From the NCBI RefSeq assembly GCF_902809815.1, contig NZ_CADDIL010000001.1, positions 212,123 through 276,122 on the forward strand: a stretch of 64,000 nt of DNA, given 5' to 3'. This DNA comes from Spiroplasma endosymbiont of Danaus chrysippus. Lineage in GTDB: Bacteria; Bacillota_I; Bacilli_A; Mycoplasmatales; VBWQ01. A model generated the notes under the pieces. It made no database searches. It had not been told where the DNA came from and saw only the letters and a list, made by a program, of their open reading frames with translations. Both the position numbers and the translations under genes were made by a program. Below are positions 56,874 to 64,000 of this stretch, in pieces (the stretch's first letter is position 1; every line of letters starts with the position of its first letter).

Positions 56874-56953
56874 AATTATTTTTTTCTCCTTTTACTTTTA
56901 AATATTTTCCTTTTTTTAAAAATTTTTGAAGATTTTGATTCAACATTAACAAT

Positions 56954-58078
56954 TTAAACATTTTGTTGTTCATCCTTAATTAATTCTTTTTTTCAAATTA
57001 GCTTCTTTTTTAGTCTTATTAAATATTCTTTAATAGCAATAGAATGAGTTAAGTAATGCCAAATAAAAGGATAAATACCAATAATGTAAATGGTTATTGA
57101 TAATACTATTATTGCAATTTCTGGATTTTTCAAATACATAAAAGCATTATTTTCAATAGGACTAATAAATAAACTCATAAAAAATGATGAAAATAAAATA
57201 ACTCCTGGTGTATATCCCGCTAAAGCAGCTACTACTATCCCATAAAATCCTTCTTGAATTGGAGCAGAAAGCGAAGGTAAATTATTATTAACTCCTAAAA
57301 AATAAAGATAACCAGCAATTCCTGCTATCGCTCCTGAAATTGGTAAAATTATTAAACCCTGATATTGAGGATTTAATCTGGCATATTTTGCAGCAACGGG
57401 GTTTTTAGCAATTGCGTTTAATTTAAAACCAAGAGTGCGATTATTAAAAATAATAATTGCAATTAATAAGACAATAATAGCAATAATAATACCAGCAGAA
57501 AATAAATTACTAATGCTAAAAGGTCCACTAATTAATGAAAATCTAATATTAGTAATTTGTGTTGGAATGTTTAAGTTATGATAAACATTACTGGCTATTA
57601 AACCTTTATATCCTTCTCAAGCAATAAAATTAAATAAAATAGTGCTAATAATTTCATGAATTTTAAAATAAGTTTTTAAAATTGCAATAATTAAACCGGC
57701 TAAACCACCAATTAAAACTGCAATTAATAAAAGAAAAGGAGTAATTCATTGACTATGACCACCACTCTTATAAATAGCTACTGCCAATACATATGTTACC
57801 ATAGCACTAAATAACATTTGACCACTAACTCCAAAGTTATAAATACGATACTTAAAAGTAATAGCTACTGCTAATCCTGTTAATATTAATATACTATATG
57901 TTTCAATTAAATTACTAAAACTTACTAAATTAGTTAAAGGATTAATAAAAATAGTTTTCCAAAATGATAATGGATTAACTTGTAAACATAGCATTAATAA
58001 ACTAACAAAAAATAGAGTTATTAGTAATAATAATGCACGCACTAATCAAAAATTTCATTTTTTAATATTTTCCAACAT
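56954..58078 (-). CDS. ABC transporter permease, second operon (subunit 1)
   Basis: 374 aa, counterpart of the N-terminal part of the 20842 permease: AVAITFKYRIYNFGVSGQMLF, IHEIISTILFNFIAWEG and LGFKLNAIAKNPVAAKYARL. It ends soon after the last helix with a short basic tail (RLKKKLIWKKELIKDEQQ) and lacks the 300-residue coiled coil of its paralogue. ATG at 58078, 3 nt after the ATPase stop. Confidence 0.87.
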
Positions 58079-58081
58079 CTT

Positions 58082-59776
58082 TTAACCCAACCTTGACCTA
58101 ATATTTTCCATTTTTTTATTAATTCAACTAGTAATTTTGACAAATGGTCTTTTCAAATAATTAATTGTTCTAATTATTTTTTTCTTTTTCAAACTTCACT
58201 TTGTTTGTGGTAATTGATACATTTTATCAGTTTTAACAATTATTTCATTTGTAATAGGATAATCATGTCATAGTGCTGGATTGTTCATTATTTCAACTTT
58301 AACATTTTTATTTTCCAATTTACAAACAAATTGTTTATGATAAATAACTGCTACTCGTTGACACAATAATTGTAATAAGTACGGATCAGTATCAATAATT
58401 AAAATGCTTGAGCCACTTTCGCGTAACTCTATTATCTTTTTAATAATTAATAATGAAGAATTTTCATCTAAATCAGAAAATGGATTAGATAAAATTAATA
58501 ATTGTGGTTGCTCTTCAATACTTCTTGCTAATACAAATTTCTGCATTTCTCCTTTTGATAATTTATTAATTTTAATAAAAATATTATTATCGTTAAATAT
58601 TTGATATTTTTTAATAATTTCTCGTACCTTTTTATTAACAACGGCTGTTTTGACAACTCCGGATTTAGTTACATATTTTTCTTTATTATAATTTCAAAAG
58701 GTAAAATTTTCAAATAAAGTGGCATCAGGAATTATAGCAGTATTACTATAATGTCCAGATATTCAATCAATTCCTAAATTACTAATTTCTTGCGGTTTAA
58801 AATAAGTTACTTCTTGTTCTTGAAAAAAAATGCGTCCTGTTTGCGTTTTAATCATACGTACTATACTTTCAAGTAAAACCTCGCTATAAAGGTTTTCATA
58901 ATCATAAATACCATATATTTCACCAGGGCGAATTGCAAATTCAATTTTATGAAAATTTGAAATATTAGGTTTATTCAAAGAAAGATTATCAATATAAAGC
59001 ATTGATACTGAATTTATCGATTTTGGCTTTTTATAATTAAAAATCTTACCTCAATAATTAGTTGTAAACAATTTAGTATTTTCTTCTAATTTCATTACTT
59101 TTGTTTTACCAATATTTAAGTTTTCAATTCAAGATACTCGGTTAGCAACCATTTTAGCAAATTCTTCATCTCTAGTTGTGAAAAGGACCGTTATTTCTTC
59201 ATTACGAAATGTTTTAAAAATCATTCAAAACTCTACTTTTTGACTATCAGATAAACCAACAGTTGGTTCATCTAACAACAATATTTTAGGTTCTTTGAAT
59301 AAAGCACGAAGTAAAGATAATTTTTTTAATTCTTCAATCGCAAGTGTTGATACTCTCTTATTTAAAGAGAGCTTAATTTTATATTTTTCCATTAAATTAT
59401 TAATTTTAAATTCAGCTTCTTTTCAATTAGGAAAAATTTTGGCAATAGTTGGTTCATTACCGAGTATAATATTTTGTTTAACAGTAAGATTGTCTAAGAA
59501 AAAATCATCTTGACCAGCATAAGCCATTCTAAAATAAAGCATTTCACTAGGATCACGAGGAAAATAACACCCTTTTCTTAAACTATTAATAACAATTTTT
59601 CCTTTAGAAGGTTGTTCAAAACCAGCAAGCATTCTAATTAACGTTGATTTACCAACGCTATTATTACCAACAATGGCATGAATTTCTTGTGTTATTTCTA
59701 AATTAACATTTTCAAATATAACACGAGTATCATAATATTTACTAATTTTTTGTAACTTCAATATTGTTTTTTCCAT
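58082..59776 (-). CDS. Degenerate double-domain ABC ATPase, second operon
   Basis: 564 aa. Domain 1 keeps Walker A (GNNSVGKSTLIRM), the Q-loop area and Walker B (ILLLDEPTVGL), but its signature region reads RVSTLAIEELKKLSLLRAL without LSGGQ/VGMQQ. Domain 2 has lost Walker A altogether (IYGIYDYENLYSEV) and its Walker B is LLILSNPFSDLDENS, while an LSKGEMQKFVLARS signature remains. Only one composite ATP site looks possible. The C-terminus carries a basic extension (LKKKKIIRTINYLKRPF). Two genes overlap or abut it on both sides, so the operon is intact. The TGA-coded Trp codons are many. Confidence 0.85.
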
Positions 59777-59778
59777 AA

Positions 59779-60897
59779 TTATATATCTCCATACTGATTA
59801 GTAAAATCAATGCTATTAACACCATAAGTTTTTATTTTACTTTCTGAAGCACTAGGTATAATTTTAAAATTAGGATTAATTTCTTCGTTAAATGTCTCAT
59901 CAAAAATTTCCAAACCAGGCATAAAACCAAAAGCTAAATAATTAATATCATCATAAACATAGTCATTATTATTAATGACATTAGATCCAATAAAACTAAT
60001 AGTTTTACTATAAGTTGGACGTGAAGATATTAACCTAGCAGTATAAGCAATAATACTGTTATATCAATAATTAGTATTAATAATAAAATTAACACCATGT
60101 GTTTTATATAATGATTGGGCAATCTGACCAACACAGGCAACACTATCAACACTATAAATACTACTTGTTACAAAACTATCATGAGGATTAGCATAAATAA
60201 TTTTATATGTAATTTTTGGATTATCAATACCATTAATTATCTCAGCAAATTGATTCAAAATAGTTTGATCATAATCAATACCAATATTATTAATAATACC
60301 AATTCTAACTATCAATTTACCGTTGTCATCAACATCAAAGTTATATTTTTTATTTATTATTCCATCCTGAACATTTTGTTGAAAATGTTCAGCAATTTTA
60401 CTGCCATAATTTAAATGGCTACTAGTTACGTTATCAGTATTATATCTAATATCATAAATATTATTAGTGACTTTGACTGTATCAGCAATAGTATTATTAA
60501 AAAAATAAAATTTAATATTCTGAAATTGTTGTAATACTCTAATTAAGTTTTTAGTAAAATAACTACTAGTTTCACTATGATGTGGAATATACTTTTGAAA
60601 ACTAGGATTTAAAATATAAACTTTTTTGATATTATATGTAGATAAAAAGTTTCTCAACATTAATGCATAATAATTATCATCTTGAGAACTAAACAATGTT
60701 ACTACATGATCTTTACCATAAAAAGTTTGTAACTTTTGATAAACAAGTCGGTCATAAATGTTTTGATTTTGTGCTTGTTGATAACTTGTTATTAATAAAA
60801 CTGTTGGTTGTAAATTCCAAGTACAAGCATAAATAGTACTACTAATAGTAGTTATTGTTGGCAAAATTATAGTGAATAATAGAAAACGTCGAAACAT
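59779..60897 (-). CDS. Lipoprotein of the second ABC operon, Bmp-like and diverged
   Basis: 372 aa. Signal peptide (MFRRFLLFTIILPTITTISS) with the Cys at residue 25 in STIYAC, consistent with lipidation. The rest has the alternating strand/helix look of a periplasmic-binding fold (TVLLITSYQQAQNQNIYDRL; NGKLIVRIGIINNIGIDYDQ; KYSI-like GVNFIINTNYWYN) but little identity to the Bmp proteins at 16264 and 17944. Start ATG 60897 after TAGGTGG is preferred over the upstream GTG. It ends 2 nt before the ATPase, so it is the first gene of this operon. Confidence 0.7.
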
Positions 60898-61057
60898 AAA
60901 AACCACCTACTAATAATACTTATTTATAATTATACAAGAAATCTTAGTTTAATATCAAACAATCAATTTATTACAAATTAATTAAACAGTTTATTAAAAA
61001 ATAATAAAGAATATAGATAAAAAGGATTTATGACAATTAATTTTATTAATAGTAATA

Positions 61058-62432
61058 GAGGCTTTTTAGTAATCTGTGTTTCTTTGTTTTACAAAGTACT
61101 AGTTCAGATTAATTCTGTCTTCAAATTTTATCATAAAATGAGCAATTGCTGTATTTCAATTTTGAATAGGCAATGTTCATTTTTTTGTGATATTTTCAAT
61201 TGCTAAGTAAAAAATTTTAAAAACTGCCATATCATTAGGAAAAACTTTTTTATTTCTAATAACTTTTCGTAATTGGCTATTAACAGATTCAATAGCATTT
61301 GTAGTATAAATTACCCTTTTAATTTCTGCTGGATAACTAATAAAAACCATTAAATTTTCTCAATTTTTATATCAAGATTTAGCAATTTGTGGATATTGTT
61401 TATTTCATTTACTTTCAAATGATTCTAAAGCTTGCATTGCTTGTTCTTCACTACATGCTGTATAAATTGGCTTTAAATCGATAACTAGAGACTTTCGATG
61501 TTTGTATGAAACATATTTTAAGCTATTTCTAATTTGATGAACTATGCATAATTGATGTTCAGTTTTAGGATAAACTGATTGTATTGCCTCTGACATGCCT
61601 GTTAAATTATCACTACAAGCAATAAGAATATCATTTAAGCCTCGATTTTTCATTTCTGTAAAATTATTTAATCAGAATTTAGCACCTTCATTTTCACTAA
61701 TTCATAAACCTAAAACATCTTTTTTACCTTCTAAATCAACTCCTAAAGCTATATAAACTGATTTGTTAATAATACGTTTATCCTGACGTACTTTAACTAC
61801 GATACAATCAAAATAAATGATTGGATAAACACTATCTAATGGACGATTTTGCCATGCTTTGACATCATCAATGACATCATCAGTAATTTGACTAATTACG
61901 CTTTCGCTAATATCTGCGCCATCATATAACTCTTGCAACTGCATTCTAATATCTGATAAAGTCATACCTTTTGCATATAGTGAAAGAACTTGTTGATCAA
62001 AACCATCAAATCTTCTCTGTCTTTTTGTGATTATTACTGGTTCAAAATTACTATTACGATCTCTTGGTACATCAATTTCAATTTTACCTTGTTGAGTTAT
62101 TAATTTTTTTGATGTTGTACCATTACGAACATTGTCATTATTACTGCGTTGATTTCTTTCGTGTCCTAAATAATTTTGCATCTCAGAATTCAACATTTTT
62201 TCTACCAATCGTTTAGTTAATTCTTTATATAAGCCTCCCTCTTTAAAAACTGTTGTTAAATCCTCAGTATTTTCTAATAATAAATCTACTGCTTTTGATA
62301 TTCGATCATTGTTATTAAGATTATCTTTTTTAGCCATCTGTAACTTACTCTTTCTAGATATATAAATTATATTTACTAGAATTAATTAAACATAGTTATT
62401 TTTGTAAGTCACACAGATTACTAAACATTCCC
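61058..62432 (-). mobile_element. IS256-family insertion sequence, copy 2
   Basis: 1375 bp, same ends as copy 1, flanked by the 8-bp direct repeat TAGTAATA at 61050-61057 and 62433-62440. Inserted in AT-rich intergenic DNA upstream of the second ABC operon. Confidence 0.93.
61099..62337 (-). CDS. IS256-family transposase (copy 2)
   Basis: 412 aa, complete, with D177, D243 and E350 and without the Trp substitution of copy 1 near residue 36 (Gly here). Probably the best-preserved copy in the window. Confidence 0.92.
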
Positions 62433-62452
62433 TAGTAATATTTGGTTTGTTA

Positions 62453-62602
62453 TTATTTTTCAAAGTTATTTTCTTTTGTTATTCCTAAAATGTAATGATG
62501 AGGAAATTTAATTTTATTTTTAGTCCCATTTACGTTCTTATTTATATCTTTTGCTAGATCATTTATTTGAAATTCTAATTTTTCAATAATTTTAAAAAAC
62601 AA
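62453..62602 (-). pseudogene. Short C-terminal gene remnant
   Basis: A frame of about 49 codons ending at TAA 62453, reading IIEKLEFQINDLAKDINKNV then KIKFPHHYILGITKEN. It has no convincing start (TTG 62602 without a ribosome site). Charged helical character. Probably the tail of a lost gene; the rest of 62441-62699 shows nothing else. Confidence 0.3.
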
Positions 62603-62699
62603 AAAAATAAATTATTTACTATTAACTTTAACTTATTTATATAAATTTTACATACTTTATATTTATTTGTTATTTTTCTTAAAATATTTATTTCTATAA

Positions 62700-63831
62700 G
62701 GTGGTTAGCCCTAAATACTGGACCACTTTTGGATAGACAGTTTTAAATTTTTATTTGTGAAATTGGTGGTTTTAGAAATTTAGAATGTATTCTTTCGTAA
62801 TTATAAAACATAATATATTGGTTTACATCATTTATAGCTTCATTGAGAGAAAAATATTGATTTGAACCTTTAGGTAGTCATTCTTGAGATAAATGAGAAA
62901 ATCAGTTTTCAGATATTACATTGCCACCAATATCATAAGGTTGTTTTTTGCTTAAAATTATTTGCTTATCAGCAGCTCAATTTGTGATGTCTTGACAATA
63001 AAATTCGTTGGCGTTATCTGAGTGTAAAATAACGTTTTTTACTTGGTTTCAAGAGAATTGTTGATTTATTTTTTCAAGTGCAGGAAGGATTAAATCTTGA
63101 TAGGATTTGTTTGAACATGTATTATAGCTTACAATATTATTTGAATAAAAATCAATAATTACAAAAAGATATAATCAACCTTCTTTAGTATTTATTTGTT
63201 TAGTGTCCATTGATCAAATTTGATTTGAAGAGGTTGTACTTTTATAATCTTTGTTTACTTTATCCATTGTAGGTATTCACTTATTTGGATTTTTTTTGTT
63301 TTTAGGATAGTTATTTTTAGTTTGTTTTAATCCTTGAAGATTGTGATCTTTCATAATTTTTCGCATTTGTTTTGTTGATAATTCTAGATTTAAAATAATA
63401 TGTTTGTATTGTTTTAATCATTCTTTAAATGCTGAAAAAATTCGTAAATAGCCATAAATTTGTCCTTTTCTTGTAAAATGAAATTCAAGTAAAAGTTGGC
63501 ATAATTCTTGATATTTATGTGTACAATTACTAATTTGATTTTTTTCTTTTTTAATAGGGTTTTGTTTGTTTTTTACAAAATAATATGTTGATCGGTTTAG
63601 TTGAAGATGTTGGCAAAGATATCTAATTGAATATTGGTTTTTGCTATCATCAATAATTTGAATTTTTTGTTTGATATTTAACTTGTTAATTACTAATGCT
63701 ATTTGTTTAATTTTATCCATTATTAAAAATCCTTTCATGTCAAAATTAGTGTTAATTGTATAACACGATTGTTTTTCGAATACATTCAAGTTTTTTTTAA
63801 ATTAATGGTCTAGTAAAAAGGGCTAAGTAGC
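62700..63831 (-). mobile_element. IS3-family insertion sequence, copy F
   Basis: 1132 bp, two AAGTAGC units (63825-63838) followed by an imperfect third (AAGAGC). It truncates the partial gene on its right. Confidence 0.85.
62743..63720 (-). CDS. IS3-family transposase (copy F)
   Basis: 325 aa from ATG 63720, intact. Upstream of the ATG one base differs from the other copies (cacgattg), changing only the untranslated or alternative N-terminal part. Confidence 0.87.
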
Positions 63832-64000
63832 AAGTAGCAAGAGCATCAACATATGGTAATTCATATCTTTTGCTTTTATCATCCCAAGCAATAATTTTAA
63901 CTTTTGGATCTTTTGGTTTTTTAACTATAAATTCAATATTTACTGAATCAACAATTTCAGTAGGAAAAAAGTTTGCCCATGGACTATTTGAAATTTTAAA
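63832..64000 (-). pseudogene. Partial gene, 3' end cut by IS copy F
   Basis: An open minus-strand frame entering from the right window edge: KISNSPWANFFPTEIVDSVN, IEFIVKKPKDPKVKIIAWDD, KRYELPYVDA, then running into the heptamers and IS end. Both Trp codons are TGG rather than TGA, unlike neighbouring genes, though the sample is tiny. Beta-strand-like and soluble in appearance; not recognised. The 5' part lies outside the window. Confidence 0.5.

Overview
The window looks like a piece of a Spiroplasma-type mollicute chromosome. The base composition is very AT-rich. TGA is read as tryptophan (translation table 4) in almost every gene, so most genes look broken under the standard code and are continuous once TGA is read as Trp. 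The gene set also fits a wall-less Firmicute relative: Bmp/PnrA-like lipoprotein ABC transporters, the rpoE-pyrG-fba and rpiB-glyA orders, parAB-rsmG, and many decayed accessory genes. I cannot name the species. All coordinates were derived by hand from the sequence.

Layout. 1-1.25 kb: a stump of a lipoprotein signal peptide abutting a decayed ankyrin-repeat gene. 1.4-4.3 kb: a full-length Mg2+-type P-type ATPase preceded by a 44-codon upstream ORF. 4.5-6.1 kb: a small membrane protein, the GTPase EngB and a glycine-rich unknown protein. 6.3-8.65 kb: a heavy-metal (Cu-type) P1B-ATPase. 9.1-15.2 kb: an IS-rich patch. Two IS3-family copies in inverted orientation enclose a 43-aa basic protein; beside them are a truncated HAD hydrolase, a Leu/Lys/Glu/Asn tRNA cluster, a small secreted protein and remnants cut by a third IS copy. 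15.2-16.2 kb: a frameshifted membrane protein and an XRE regulator with a nonsense codon. 16.3-23.8 kb: an intact nucleoside-type ABC operon (two lipoproteins, a double ATPase, two permeases), one permease carrying a very long coiled-coil tail. 24-28.5 kb: three decayed paralogues of a charged repeat protein, one split by an IS256-family element with a target duplication. 28.7 kb: a glycerophosphodiesterase.

From about 31.1 to 53.4 kb is a housekeeping block, almost entirely on the minus strand: glyA, rpiB, fba, pyrG, rpoE, argS, an unknown protein, an HD hydrolase, gltX, three membrane proteins, ychF, a 1341-aa unknown protein, a repeat protein, parB, parA and rsmG. It is bracketed by two inverted IS3 copies, each sitting in a fragment of an IS256-family element. 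56-60.9 kb holds a second, diverged ABC operon of the same layout whose ATPase has lost key motifs in its second half. The window ends with an intact IS256 copy, a sixth IS3 copy and a partial gene cut by it.

How it fits together: the transporters supply nucleosides (or related substrates) and metal homeostasis, the central block supplies nucleotide, one-carbon, glycolytic, translation and chromosome-segregation functions, and the accessory parts are being actively rearranged. Six nearly identical IS3 copies, two intact plus two partial IS256 copies, and at least eight broken genes point to recent IS expansion and ongoing decay. The least explained items are a promoter-palindrome-hairpin module found three times, variable heptamer arrays at the IS3 ends, the leader ORF upstream of the Mg ATPase, and the coiled-coil permease tail.
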